A stretch of DNA of 64,000 nucleotides from assembly GCF_017744695.1 (NCBI RefSeq), contig NZ_JAGIAS010000010.1:267588-331587 (forward strand). The letters are read 5' to 3'. Each line of letters starts with the position of its first letter. The stretch's first letter is position 1. The translations under genes were made by a program, and so were the position numbers. Of the stretch, positions 15,649 to 25,558 are shown piece after piece. Under the pieces are notes generated by a model that saw only the letters and a program-made list of their open reading frames with translations, was not told the DNA's origin and ran no database searches. Source of the stretch: Dyadobacter sp. (lineage in GTDB: Bacteria; Bacteroidota; Bacteroidia; Cytophagales; Spirosomataceae).

Positions 15649-18187
15649 AATGGCGAAAAGTGAAGTAGCCGATGAGCAGGGAAAACAGGGCGATGAGCAG
15701 CCATTCGTGCGGTTCGGGTACGGCTCCTGCCACTTTCAGGGTCGCATTTTCAAGGCTGTTCTTGCTTTTCCGAATGTCGAATCGATCGTAATCCTCCTGG
15801 TTTTCAAGGACTACCATGCTGGAAACGGGTGTTACAATATGTGCTATTTCAGCTTCCCGGATCAGTTTGGCATTAAAAACAGAATCGGTTTGGAACGAGT
15901 GATTGAGAAAACGGCCGCCTAGCTGCTTCATAATGTGGTTATAGGCAAAAAGTCTGAGCAGATGGTCGGGCGCGCGTCCGGAAGCCGGGCCTTCGCTTTC
16001 ACGGATCTGGATATCTGCGCTTTCAATGCTGACGACCGACGGGTCTGCTTCGGGATCGGAGGGGAATTGGTTTTGTGGAATCATTTCCAGTAATGCTTTC
16101 CAATCCGTTTGTTCGGCACGGACTATGCTCAGCTCATTCAATGATTTAATATAGGAAGATGCGCCGTCACCGACTAGGAAGGTACGCAAGCCCTGTGGCG
16201 CATGCCTGCTCAGCGTTTTGGAAAATGGCGCATTTGCGAGATCGTGAAGCGTAGGCGATACCGCCGTTGACTTGGTGATCAGCAATGCATTTTCCGGGTC
16301 GGGAATGTATTGAACCGGGAATAGGGAGAAATTGAACGCGGATAATGCCTTGAACTGCTCATCTTTATTCGCTTCTGTAAGCCTGATCAGCCGCCCATTC
16401 GCTACGAATACCGGACGTTTTCTGACAACGGGCCACAATGCATCGAGTTCGCGTTTACTCCACGCCTGGTTGATGTCGAGGTAAAAGGCTTTGGCTTTAA
16501 AGTTTTCAAGTGTTTTGTGACGTGGCTCCACTGTGTAGGTTTTGCCGTCAAATGCAAAACTTTCCCGGCTGACTGGTGTGATTTTGAAACCTACCTTCCA
16601 CGCCGACTGGTAGGCCCCCTCATGGATGATAACGCCCGGAGAAGCATTGGTTGGCTCGAACGGAAGATGCGGGGCCTGCAATTCCTGTGGAAATTCAAGC
16701 CGGATGGTTTCGGTAGCTTTTTCAGCTCCCGGACCTTTAAACGAGATGTTTTCATAAGTCAGCTGCGGCCCGTCGGCTTTCAGAGGAGTGGTTATGCCGA
16801 GCTTAAATTTCCGGTTTTCACGTGCCGTACAGGGGAATACCTTCACTTTTACCATATTGCCTTCCTGCCAATGGACCACCGAAGGGTCGCGTGATTCCAC
16901 ACCGACGATCGTTTTATAGGACGAATCGGCCTTGCTTTGCGACGTCAGCAGACTTTTTTGTTCTATACCGTCGATCCACAATGAAAGGGCGCTTACCACC
17001 GAGCCTTCCGGGAGAAAGAAAGTATATAGTGCTTCTTCCTGCCAACGCGGTGAGCCGGAATGATTGGCTATGCTGATGGTTTTTTCCGTGTAGGCGATCC
17101 GCATGTGCGGGTAAATGCGCGCCTGCGTGAGCACATTGGCCGTGCGTAAATCGCTCCCCGACCATAGGCGTTCCTGGGTTTCATGCCGGGTGTCGTAAAG
17201 CACGTTCAGGATATTGATCTGCTCTGCGTCCGCTAAATCGAGTTTCGGGGTAAATAAGGAGGCAATCAGAACGAGCGGGTCATGCCTGACGACAATATCG
17301 GTGGTGTTTCGTCTGGAGAAGATGGTGCCGTCCGAATGGGCAACCTGGTATACTTTTGGACCCATTAACACCCTGCGGGTAATCCAGTTGTCCTCTATTT
17401 GCCGGGCTAGCATGACCCAGTTGGGCAGGTCATCGGTTGGTTGTGTGGCTATGGCATTGGTCTGATGCCGAATCGTATTGCTGATCCGTCGCCAGGCCAT
17501 AGAGAAGTAAACTGTTATGGCGATTGGGATGATGACGCCAGTCAGTATCGCCGGTCTGAACTCGTGCCACCAAAGAGCAAGCACGCGCAGGTAGGTGATA
17601 GAGAGCAGCAATGGCACAAAACTGTGTACCGACACCCCCAGAAGAAGCAGCGCCGGCACACTCAGGATATAATAGGGAATGAGGCAGAGTGCATAGTAGA
17701 TCCAGATCACGACCGAGCAGCCCATCAGTGTGAACAGAATGGATTGGAGCCAACGCGGCAGATATTCATTCCAGGTGAATGCGATGGCCGAAACCCCAGC
17801 GATGACAATGGCAAACATCAGCCACGGCGCCGACGGATCAAATACAGGCATACTCCGGTTCAATGTAAAACAACTCACCAGCCATACATAGCCCAGCAGC
17901 AAACGGTGGTGGAGGTATTCCGGGTGCTGTTTTTTCCAGAACCAGCGTAGCTTGCCAGCATTCATGAGCCAGACGGAATAGATCGCCGCCAGGCTCCATG
18001 GAAGGACAAAGATGCCATTCATTAAAGCTCCCAAACTTGTGTAATAGAAAATCGAGAAGCTGAATAGCAGGCAACCCAACCCAACCCCGTAGTCGAAATC
18101 AAATCGGGGCGCAATTTCCGATTCTGTCATCCCGGTCGTTCCGGATAGATCCGGTTCTAACGGATTATGTACGGTAAATTCTTCCAT
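15638..18187 (-). CDS. XrtN-system VIT-domain protein with VPEP C-terminal tail
   Basis: From the ATG at 18187 the protein is 849 residues (an in-frame ATG at 18220 is less likely). The N-terminal third is a block of about six hydrophobic helices. A VIT-type domain follows near residues 300-480 (LSLWIDGIEQKSLL and VFPCTARENRKFKLGITTPL). Near the C-terminus there is a VTPVSSMVVLE segment typical of VIT proteins linked to sorting enzymes. The last 28 residues are VPEP (823-826), a hydrophobic helix, then FRHYVQ: the motif-helix-basic pattern of an exosortase substrate. It is thus the probable dedicated target of the adjacent xrtN. Role is unknown. Confidence 0.88.
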   Translation of the reverse strand: MEEFTVHNPLEPDLSGTTGMTESEIAPRFDFDYGVGLGCLLFSFSIFYYTSLGALMNGIFVLPWSLAAIYSVWLMNAGKLRWFWKKQHPEYLHHRLLLGYVWLVSCFTLNRSMPVFDPSAPWLMFAIVIAGVSAIAFTWNEYLPRWLQSILFTLMGCSVVIWIYYALCLIPYYILSVPALLLLGVSVHSFVPLLLSITYLRVLALWWHEFRPAILTGVIIPIAITVYFSMAWRRISNTIRHQTNAIATQPTDDLPNWVMLARQIEDNWITRRVLMGPKVYQVAHSDGTIFSRRNTTDIVVRHDPLVLIASLFTPKLDLADAEQINILNVLYDTRHETQERLWSGSDLRTANVLTQARIYPHMRIAYTEKTISIANHSGSPRWQEEALYTFFLPEGSVVSALSLWIDGIEQKSLLTSQSKADSSYKTIVGVESRDPSVVHWQEGNMVKVKVFPCTARENRKFKLGITTPLKADGPQLTYENISFKGPGAEKATETIRLEFPQELQAPHLPFEPTNASPGVIIHEGAYQSAWKVGFKITPVSRESFAFDGKTYTVEPRHKTLENFKAKAFYLDINQAWSKRELDALWPVVRKRPVFVANGRLIRLTEANKDEQFKALSAFNFSLFPVQYIPDPENALLITKSTAVSPTLHDLANAPFSKTLSRHAPQGLRTFLVGDGASSYIKSLNELSIVRAEQTDWKALLEMIPQNQFPSDPEADPSVVSIESADIQIRESEGPASGRAPDHLLRLFAYNHIMKQLGGRFLNHSFQTDSVFNAKLIREAEIAHIVTPVSSMVVLENQEDYDRFDIRKSKNSLENATLKVAGAVPEPHEWLLIALFSLLIGYFTFRHYVQ

Positions 18188-18188
18188 A

Positions 18189-18242
18189 ATGTCGATACTT
18201 AAAAGTACTTTGTATTTCAAAGTAAAATTGTAAAATCGACAT
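18189..18242 (-). promoter_or_regulatory. Nested inverted repeat before the XrtN operon
   Basis: An outer pair ATGTCGAT/ATCGACAT (18189-18196, 18235-18242) encloses an inner pair TACTTTG/CAAAGTA (18206-18212, 18218-18224). It starts two bases upstream of the ATG at 18187. It may be an operator or a leader hairpin; its position favours the 18187 start over 18220. Confidence 0.45.
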
Positions 18243-18315
18243 AGTCAACATTTGTTGCCTCATTAATTTAAAATTGTTGAAAATCGGTTATTAAACGGCG
18301 CATTGCCGACTGGTT

Positions 18316-18903
18316 TCAAGGTTTCGGCGGATTGATCATAATATGCGCCCGGTGCGTGCCCGGGTCCATGATCCAGGGCATTCCGGGAACGTCCGGTTTC
18401 AACGGCAGGCCGGTACTTTCGGCAGTTGCAAACGGAATGTAGACCACGTAACGCAGGTAGCTATTTTTGAGAGCACCCGTGGTGGCGTCGTAGTTATCTT
18501 TGGAGCCGGATAGAACGTATAATGTAGATGATTGCTTCGGCATTTTCAGTTTCCCTTCCTTCACTTCCTTTTCACGGATGTCGAAAATTTCCTTTTGATT
18601 TTTGCCCTCTTTCGCGAGAGCCCGCCCGCGTTCCATGAATGGATCGAGATCGGCCAGGTAGCATGAGACGCTGATATCCTCTTTCTTAGGATCATCGGCC
18701 AGGCAAACGAAGTCGTTGCTGCCCTCGCGCAGGATTTTAAATGTGCCGTCAGCCGCGTAGCCGTACACTTTTGCCCCCGCTTGCTTATCCGACGGTGCAG
18801 CCATGACGGCCGTCCTGATTTGCACGTCGGCAGGAAGGATATTTTGTGCTGAAATCTCAGCAGCGACGCACAGCGCCAGGCAGGAAAAAAAAGTCGTTTT
18901 CAT
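18316..18903 (-). CDS. Secreted conserved protein of unknown function
   Basis: A 195-residue protein with a Sec signal (about 1-19, ending EISAQ). The mature part ends with the conserved block LRYVVYIPFATAESTG then GMPWIMDPGTHRAHIMI, a pattern I have seen in unnamed secreted proteins of Bacteroidota and Acidobacteria. No catalytic motif is evident. It is upstream of the XrtN operon with 128 bases between, so it may have its own transcript. Confidence 0.75.
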   Translation of the reverse strand: MKTTFFSCLALCVAAEISAQNILPADVQIRTAVMAAPSDKQAGAKVYGYAADGTFKILREGSNDFVCLADDPKKEDISVSCYLADLDPFMERGRALAKEGKNQKEIFDIREKEVKEGKLKMPKQSSTLYVLSGSKDNYDATTGALKNSYLRYVVYIPFATAESTGLPLKPDVPGMPWIMDPGTHRAHIMINPPKP

Positions 18904-19029
18904 GATAGTAAATATAAGTAGGTGGTCCCTTATACACGTAATTAAAATTATTATTGTAAAAATGACACGTTTAGGTTTTGGTCAGGCTAACGCTTTCTGA
19001 TTCAAGGCTGAAAAGCGCTCGATTTACCT

Positions 19030-22000
19030 ATGAACTTCAAAAAATCGCTTATCCTCTTTCCAGCCGGTTGTTTGCTGGCCGGTCTGATGGTCGCCTCTTA
19101 TCAGCGTTCGAACCCTAGTACGATTGACGCCGCTTCGGCCGACACGCTTTACAAAGATCTGACGGATGCCCAAAAGCGTTCGTCGAGATACGCCGTAGCA
19201 GGTCTGACGACGGCAAATGGCCTGGAAGCAACCCTTTTTACGTCGGAGCCGACGATCACGAACCCGACGAATATCGATGTAGACCATTTGGGGAGGGTCT
19301 GGGTTTGTGAAGCGTATAACTATCGCCCGGCGATTAACGGCAATCCCACCAAAAATGAAGGCGACCGCATTATGGTGCTGGAAGATACCAATGGCGATGG
19401 CAAGTCCGATAAATCCACAGTCTTTTATCAGGGGTCGGAAATCAATGCCCCGCTGGGTATTTGGGTAATGGGCAACAAGGTGATTGTTTCTCAAAGTCCG
19501 TATGTGTGGCTCTTCACCGATGAGGATGGCGATTTGAAAGCCGATAAGAAAGAAGTCATTTTCGAAGGCATCGGCGGAGACCAGCACGACCACGGCATGC
19601 ACGCATTCGTATTCGGGCCGGACGGTAAGCTATATTTCAATTTCGGAAATGAAGGCGCCCACCTGCTCGACGGCAAGGGCAATCCAGTGGTGGGAAAAGA
19701 CGGCAAACCGATCGATTTTTCGAAGTTGAGACAAGGAATGGTTTTCCGCTGCGATCCTGATTTTACCAATATAGAAGTACTCGGGAATAACTTCCGTAAC
19801 AATTTTGAAGTGGCGGTGGATAGCTACGGTACCATGTGGCAGTCGGACAACGACGATGACGGTAACAAAGGTGTACGCATCAACTACGTGATGCAATACG
19901 GCAACTACGGTTATACCGACGAAATGACCGGCGCCGGCTGGCGCGCGAACCGCACCAATATGGAGGACTCGATTCCTTATCGTCACTGGCATTTGAATGA
20001 TCCGGGCGTAGTGCCCAACCTGCTGCAAACCGGTTCGGGTTCGCCGACTGGTATGGTCGTTTATGAGGGAAAATTGCTTCCCAAAGAATTCTGGGGCCAG
20101 ATGATCCACTGCGAGCCCGGGCATAATGTGGTTCGTTCCTATCCCGTTGAAAAGGTGGGTGCCGGTTATTCGGCCAAAATTGTAAACATTGTGGACGGCA
20201 AGCGCGACCAGTGGTTCCGTCCATCGGATGTTTGCGTAGCGCCGGACGGTTCACTGCTCGTTGCCGACTGGTACGATCCGGGCGTAGGCGGGCACCAGGC
20301 GGGTGATCAGGGCAAGGGCCGCATTTACCGGATTGCCCCCGTAAACACGCCATACCGCATTCCGAAGTCGGATTTTACGACGGTGGGCGGGGCGGTCGAA
20401 GCGCTGCAAAGTCCCAATCTTTCGATCCGCTATCATGCATGGAATACATTAAATGGAATGGGTGCCAAGGCGGCGCCGGCACTGGAAAAACTGTTTGCCA
20501 ATAAGAATGCGGAGGCTCGTATGCGGGCGCGTGCACTGTGGCTGCTCAGCAAATGGCCATTTACCGCGAAGAAAACTGTCGATCTGGCGACCAAAGATGC
20601 CAATGCGGATATCCGTATCGCAGGCCTTCGTGCGGCTTCTGAGTCGAAGCATCTGGATGTGATTCCTTATATCAAAACATTGTCGAAAGACGCTGAGCCG
20701 CAGGTTCGCCGGGAATGCGCTTTGCTTTTACACCATAACCCGTCGCCGGAGGCTCCTGCATTGTGGGCGTCGCTCGCACAGCAATATGATGGAAAAGACC
20801 GCTGGTATCTCGAGGCCCTGGGTATCGGCGCCGATGCACAATGGGATTCGTTTTTCAAAGCCTGGCTGGGCAAAGCAGGTGCTAACCCGGTTGCCACGCA
20901 GGCTGGAAAGGATATTGTATGGCGTTCGCGGGGAAAAGAGTCTGTTCAGCTGCTGGCTTCGTTGGCCGGAGATCCGACCGTCGATTTGAAAAGCAGGTTG
21001 CGCTATTTCCGCGCATTCGATTTTAATTCGGCGGATCGCGAAAAATCGGTAGCATTGCTGAAACTCACGAACGGGACAGGTAAAGATCAGGAAAAGGTGA
21101 ATGAACTCGTGATGCGTCACCTCGATCCCGCATTTGTGAAGCAGACACCGGAGGCAATGGCCGCATTGAAAAAAATGCTCGACGCGACCTACGGTACGCC
21201 AGCCTACCTCGAACTCGTTGCCAAGTATGAACTTTCGTCCGAAAATCCGCGGCTATTGGCTATGACGCAGGAGCAATCGAATAGCCGTAACGGGTCGATG
21301 GCGGCATCGCAGCTGATTAAGCAGGGCGGTGCACCGATGCTGTGGAAAGTGGTAAAAGGACCGGACGAAGCGAAGAGCGCCGCTGTTTTGACGGCGTTGA
21401 GATCTGTCGGAAGCAAAGATGCCCTCGATATCCTCAAAACAGTCGCAACTGACAATGCATACACCGAAGCGCTCCGGATCACCGCGGCTAAATCGCTTGG
21501 CGGTACCATGAGCGGGGAAGATCAGGTGCTGGTGTTGCTGAAAGAAGGTAAATTGACCGGCGATGCTAAAACCGCTGCCGTCCAAGGCCTGAATGGCGCT
21601 TGGCGGAAATCCGTAAAATTGGAAGCTGCCAAATACCTGGACGGCGAGGTGGTTGCTACAAGCAAACACCCGGAAGTAAAGCAACTTGTCGGAATGAAAG
21701 GTGATATTGCCAAGGGCAAGCAGGTATTCACGTCCTATTGCTCGGTATGCCATCAGGTGAATGGCGAAGGCATGGATTTCGGGCCGAAACTTTCTGAAAT
21801 CGGAAGCAAGCTGCCGAAAGAAGCACAATATGCCGCCATCCTCGATCCTAGTGCGGGTATTGGTTTTGGTTATGAGGGTTTTGAAGTGACGTTAAAAGAC
21901 GGTACTGTCGTGTCCGGCATTGTGTCCAGCAAAACGGAGACCGACCTGATCCTCAAATTCCCGGGCGGCTCGACGCAGGAATACAAAATGTCGCAAGTGA

Positions 22001-22113
22001 AATCGATTAAGCAGTTGAAAGATTCGATGATGCCATCGGGCTTGCAGGATGCGATGAGTACCGAAGAGTTGGTGAGTTTGGTAGATTATTTGAGTAATTT
22101 GAAGAGGAAATAA
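19030..22113 (+). CDS. PVC-type dehydrogenase with HEAT repeats and cytochrome c domain
   Basis: An exported protein of 1027 residues (signal about 1-24). Residues about 55-440 form a beta-propeller dehydrogenase domain of the membrane-bound PQQ-like class, with NIDVDHLGRVWVCEAYNYRP and FRPSDVCVAPDGSL blades. Residues about 450-860 are HEAT-like helical repeats. A single cytochrome c follows, with heme motif CSVCH (904-908) and a later Met-rich stretch. The layout fits an outer- or inner-membrane attached sugar or alcohol oxidase. A close paralogue lies downstream. The terminator begins on the last base of its stop codon. Confidence 0.9.
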   Translation: MNFKKSLILFPAGCLLAGLMVASYQRSNPSTIDAASADTLYKDLTDAQKRSSRYAVAGLTTANGLEATLFTSEPTITNPTNIDVDHLGRVWVCEAYNYRPAINGNPTKNEGDRIMVLEDTNGDGKSDKSTVFYQGSEINAPLGIWVMGNKVIVSQSPYVWLFTDEDGDLKADKKEVIFEGIGGDQHDHGMHAFVFGPDGKLYFNFGNEGAHLLDGKGNPVVGKDGKPIDFSKLRQGMVFRCDPDFTNIEVLGNNFRNNFEVAVDSYGTMWQSDNDDDGNKGVRINYVMQYGNYGYTDEMTGAGWRANRTNMEDSIPYRHWHLNDPGVVPNLLQTGSGSPTGMVVYEGKLLPKEFWGQMIHCEPGHNVVRSYPVEKVGAGYSAKIVNIVDGKRDQWFRPSDVCVAPDGSLLVADWYDPGVGGHQAGDQGKGRIYRIAPVNTPYRIPKSDFTTVGGAVEALQSPNLSIRYHAWNTLNGMGAKAAPALEKLFANKNAEARMRARALWLLSKWPFTAKKTVDLATKDANADIRIAGLRAASESKHLDVIPYIKTLSKDAEPQVRRECALLLHHNPSPEAPALWASLAQQYDGKDRWYLEALGIGADAQWDSFFKAWLGKAGANPVATQAGKDIVWRSRGKESVQLLASLAGDPTVDLKSRLRYFRAFDFNSADREKSVALLKLTNGTGKDQEKVNELVMRHLDPAFVKQTPEAMAALKKMLDATYGTPAYLELVAKYELSSENPRLLAMTQEQSNSRNGSMAASQLIKQGGAPMLWKVVKGPDEAKSAAVLTALRSVGSKDALDILKTVATDNAYTEALRITAAKSLGGTMSGEDQVLVLLKEGKLTGDAKTAAVQGLNGAWRKSVKLEAAKYLDGEVVATSKHPEVKQLVGMKGDIAKGKQVFTSYCSVCHQVNGEGMDFGPKLSEIGSKLPKEAQYAAILDPSAGIGFGYEGFEVTLKDGTVVSGIVSSKTETDLILKFPGGSTQEYKMSQVKSIKQLKDSMMPSGLQDAMSTEELVSLVDYLSNLKRK

Positions 22114-22154
22114 TAAGCGAAAAGAGGAGCCGGGAGGCTCCTCTTTTCGCTTAT
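22113..22154. terminator. Bidirectional terminator
   Basis: Perfect 19-base arms (22113-22131 and 22136-22154) with a 4-base loop GGGA. It shares its first base with the stop of the dehydrogenase and its last base with the stop of the converging small gene. Confidence 0.93.
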
Positions 22155-22396
22155 CAGTGTTGATTGGTTTCCAGTTTCCAGTTTTTATATTCTGCCAGAA
22201 CTTTCTCCATTTCAACATTTGATTGTCGGTTTTGGCTGATAATGTGTTCGCCGAATTTGTGATATTCCTCTAACAGATATTTCTTAACTGTTTCCGATGC
22301 TGCCTGATAAAATTCAAGCCATTTATCGTGGGCTAGCTGCGCAGATGCTTCTGTATTTGCATCGTATAGAGCTTTTATGACTTGTTCTTTTTCCAT
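22154..22396 (-). CDS. Small hypothetical protein, helical
   Basis: An 80-residue protein rich in Glu, Lys and Ala with predicted helices throughout (VIKALYDANTEASAQLAHDKW then YHKFGEHIISQNRQ). It has no signal peptide, membrane helix or known motif. A terminator tuned to its stop codon and a neighbour 14 bases upstream on the same strand support it as a real gene. Function unknown. Confidence 0.6.
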   Translation of the reverse strand: MEKEQVIKALYDANTEASAQLAHDKWLEFYQAASETVKKYLLEEYHKFGEHIISQNRQSNVEMEKVLAEYKNWKLETNQH

Positions 22397-22410
22397 TACT
22401 TCTCAACAGG

Positions 22411-22641
22411 TTACTTCAAGTTATTTAACGCTTTTTCCAGGATTTCAATTTCTTCGTCGAGGGCGCGGAGCTGATCCAGATAATGATTCTGAATTGCTTC
22501 TGTAAGCTGATCATTTTCTATCAAATTCCGCATCATAAGTTTAATTACACCTTTTCGAACGAGCTTTCCGGCAATAATATGCCTGATTTTTTCTTTCATA
22601 AACACTGATAGTGCATGTAAATCGTAACGTAATTTACTCAC
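22411..22641 (-). CDS. Small hypothetical protein, coiled-coil C-terminus
   Basis: A 76-residue protein with a basic N-terminal half (KEKIRHIIAGKLVRKG) and a heptad-like C-terminus (LRALDEEIEILEKALNNL) that could form a coiled coil. It lies 14 bases upstream of the 80-residue gene, so the two look co-transcribed and may interact. No known family recognised. Confidence 0.6.
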   Translation of the reverse strand: MSKLRYDLHALSVFMKEKIRHIIAGKLVRKGVIKLMMRNLIENDQLTEAIQNHYLDQLRALDEEIEILEKALNNLK

Positions 22642-22774
22642 CTTCCAGCTTTAAATCAATCTACTCCAAATAGCCGAAAGGTTACATTTTTCCGAAACTG
22701 CATTTCTTATTTCCCGAAATAGGAGGTATTTTTATAACGTTTTTTGAAATTATCTGCATCATCAAAAATTCGTT

Positions 22775-25477
22775 TTGAAACAATTCCCTATCGTGAGATC
22801 TGCGTGGTGTGCTGCGGTTCTTTTTACCTCCCTTTCATTTCAAGGTTTTAGTCAAGTTGCTGATTCACTAGTGGTTGTTAATCCGGATAGCGCCTATGCG
22901 GCACTGTCGGAGACAGAGCGGCGCTTCTCGCGTAATGCGGTGGCGGGCTTGCAAGCGGCCGACGGGCTCGAAGCGACACTCTTTGCTTCGGAACCCAATG
23001 TGATTAATCCCATCAATATCGACGTCGACCACCGCGGGCGCGTGTGGGCATGCGAGGCGTACAATTACCGGCCTGCTGTAAACGGTAAATCGGAACTAGG
23101 ACAGGGCGACCGGATTGTGATCATGGAGGACAAGGACGGCGACGGAAAGGCAGATATCACCAAGGTCTTTTACCAGGGCCCCGAACTCAATGCGCCGCTG
23201 GGGATCTGGGTAATGGGCAACAAGGCGATTGTTTCGCAAAGCCCGTACGTGTGGCTTTTTACGGATACCAACGGCGACGATAAAGCCGATACGAAGGAGA
23301 TTCTTTTCAAAGGCATCGGCGGTTCGCAGAATGACGCCGGTGTACATGCATTCGTATTCGGGCCGGATGGCAAGTTTTATTTCAATTTCGGTAATGCGGG
23401 AAGGCAACTGGTGGACGGCCAGGATCGCCCCTTGCTCGATAAATATGAAAGGGAGATAGATTTTCGGCAATACAAACAAGGCGTGGTTTTTCGCTGCGAA
23501 CAGGATTTTACGAAGGTCGAGATTATGGCCGAAAACTTCCGCAATGGCTGGGAAGTAGCCGTGGATAGCTATGGTACCATGTGGCAGTCGGACCAGGAAG
23601 AGCCGGGGAATGGGGGCGACCGTGTGTCGTATGTGATGGAGAATGGTAATTTCGGTTATATCGATGAGATGACCGGTGCCAGCTGGCGCCTTAACCGTAC
23701 CAACCTGGAAGACGAAATCCCACGCCGGCACTGGCACCAGAATGACCCGGGAGTGGTACCCGATTTGCTGGAAACCGGTTCGGGTTTTCCGATGGGTATG
23801 ACAATCTATGAAGGCGATTTGCTGCCGCGACGCTATTGGGACCAGATTTTGCTGGCCGATGCCGGTCAGGGGTATGTGAGCGCATTTCCGGTGCAGAATG
23901 AGGGAGCAGGCTATAAATCGACCGGTATTCTGCCCGTGCTCGAAGGTAAGCGGGACAAATGGTTCCGGCCGACGGATGTCTGCGTGGCGCCGGATGGCTC
24001 GCTGATCATTTCTGATTGGTATGACCCGGTGATGGGTTCTAACAAGATGAAAGACCGTAGCCGTGGTCGCATTTACCGTGTTGCACCGACAGGTACACCT
24101 TACAAAATACCTGTGTACGACTTGTCGATACCCGAGCAGGCGGTAAAGGCATTGCAAAGCCCCAATTTGTCGCAACGTTACCTGGCCTGGAATGCCTGTG
24201 TGAAGCACGGCTGGGCGGCGGAGCCGTTTCTCGAAGAGCTTTTCAGATTGTATAACGGTAATCCGAAACTTCGTGCCCGTGCATTGTGGGTGCTGAACCG
24301 GATAGAAGGTTTTAATTATCGCAACCTCGATATTGCTTTCCGTGAGCTGAACCCGAATTTGCGTATTACCGCTTTGCGCGCCGTACGCCAGCGGAACAGC
24401 GATCCGACAGAGTATATCAAGCGTCTCACCTCCGACCGCGACCCGCAGGTGCGTCGCGAATGCGCATTGGCCATCAACCATAACCATACCTACGAGGCAT
24501 TGGACGTGTGGTTGCAGCTGGCTAAACAATACAAAGGCAATGACCGCTGGACTGTGGAGGCATTGAGCATTGGTGCCTACGATCAATGGGAACGTCTGTT
24601 TCCCGCCTGGCTCGAAAGGCAGGGGCCCAAGCCATGGCTGACCGACGCCGGAAAGGATATAATCTGGCTTGCACGTACACGCAAGGCCATTCCGTATTTG
24701 AGTGAACTTGCGGCCGACACGTCGGTGAGTTTCAAAAGCAGGTTGCGCTATTTCCGTTCGTTCGACTTTTTTCACGCGGGTTACGAGAAAACGCAGGCGT
24801 TGCTAAATGTACTGAATGTGCCCTCCTCAGATAGGATCGAGGTGAGTAAGCTGGCATTGCTGCATTTGGATAAATCATTTGTAACCAACTCCCAACAGGG
24901 ACTAACCGCGCTGAACAAGCTTCTCGACGAGACTTACGGTACCGAGCATTACATTGACCTGATGACGCGCTACGAGCTGGAATCGGAAAATGGCCGGTTG
25001 CTGAAATTGGCTCTGAGTAAATCCGATGAGGTGATCGGGCGTGATGCAGGCGCATTGCTGCTCGAACAGGCGGGGATTTCGTATGTCACGCAAAAGCTTG
25101 CGGGTATGAATGAAGAGAAGAAGTCGGCACTACTGGCGTCGATTCAGACCGTCGGTAGCGCGGAATCTGTGTATCTCCTGCGATCGACATTGCTGAATGC
25201 GAGCGAGCCTATCAACGTGCGGAAGAATGCCGCACGTTACCTGGGCGCGAGCTGGCCGGGTGAGGAGGCTGTGGTGAAGCTGCTGACGGGCAACCAGATC
25301 GACGGCGAGGTGAAGGAAGCGGCATTGGAAGGAGTCAAGAATGCGTTCCGGGAGGAGATCAAGGCGCAGCTGGCCCCTTATTTACCCAAACCTCCTGTGG
25401 AAGAAGTGGTAGCTGCTCCGGCAGACGAGCCGAAAAGTGGGAAGAAGGAACGGCGGAAACGGAGAAAAAACCAGTAG
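22775..25477 (+). CDS. PVC-type dehydrogenase paralogue lacking the cytochrome c domain
   Basis: A 900-residue paralogue of the 19030 gene with the same propeller (NIDVDHRGRVWACEAYNYRP, FRPTDVCVAPDGSL) and HEAT-like regions, but no CxxCH. It ends in a basic tail (KSGKKERRKRRKNQ) where the paralogue has heme. The start is TTG at 22775, which preserves the signal peptide (about 1-27, GFSQ); I found no better ATG. Without heme it must pass electrons to a separate carrier, or it acts as a binding protein. The region is 82 bases before a sugar isomerase-like gene on the same strand. Confidence 0.85.
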   Translation: MKQFPIVRSAWCAAVLFTSLSFQGFSQVADSLVVVNPDSAYAALSETERRFSRNAVAGLQAADGLEATLFASEPNVINPINIDVDHRGRVWACEAYNYRPAVNGKSELGQGDRIVIMEDKDGDGKADITKVFYQGPELNAPLGIWVMGNKAIVSQSPYVWLFTDTNGDDKADTKEILFKGIGGSQNDAGVHAFVFGPDGKFYFNFGNAGRQLVDGQDRPLLDKYEREIDFRQYKQGVVFRCEQDFTKVEIMAENFRNGWEVAVDSYGTMWQSDQEEPGNGGDRVSYVMENGNFGYIDEMTGASWRLNRTNLEDEIPRRHWHQNDPGVVPDLLETGSGFPMGMTIYEGDLLPRRYWDQILLADAGQGYVSAFPVQNEGAGYKSTGILPVLEGKRDKWFRPTDVCVAPDGSLIISDWYDPVMGSNKMKDRSRGRIYRVAPTGTPYKIPVYDLSIPEQAVKALQSPNLSQRYLAWNACVKHGWAAEPFLEELFRLYNGNPKLRARALWVLNRIEGFNYRNLDIAFRELNPNLRITALRAVRQRNSDPTEYIKRLTSDRDPQVRRECALAINHNHTYEALDVWLQLAKQYKGNDRWTVEALSIGAYDQWERLFPAWLERQGPKPWLTDAGKDIIWLARTRKAIPYLSELAADTSVSFKSRLRYFRSFDFFHAGYEKTQALLNVLNVPSSDRIEVSKLALLHLDKSFVTNSQQGLTALNKLLDETYGTEHYIDLMTRYELESENGRLLKLALSKSDEVIGRDAGALLLEQAGISYVTQKLAGMNEEKKSALLASIQTVGSAESVYLLRSTLLNASEPINVRKNAARYLGASWPGEEAVVKLLTGNQIDGEVKEAALEGVKNAFREEIKAQLAPYLPKPPVEEVVAAPADEPKSGKKERRKRRKNQ

Positions 25478-25558
25478 AACGAAGATTGAGCGGCGATTTT
25501 GGGGTATATTTCCGGACTGTACATCTTTACAATCTGTAACAAAAACATCGAAACATTT

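Noticed and set aside
23096..24775. Long (559-codon) minus-strand ORF
   Set aside because: Antisense to the heme-less dehydrogenase; composition and lack of motifs mark it as a shadow.
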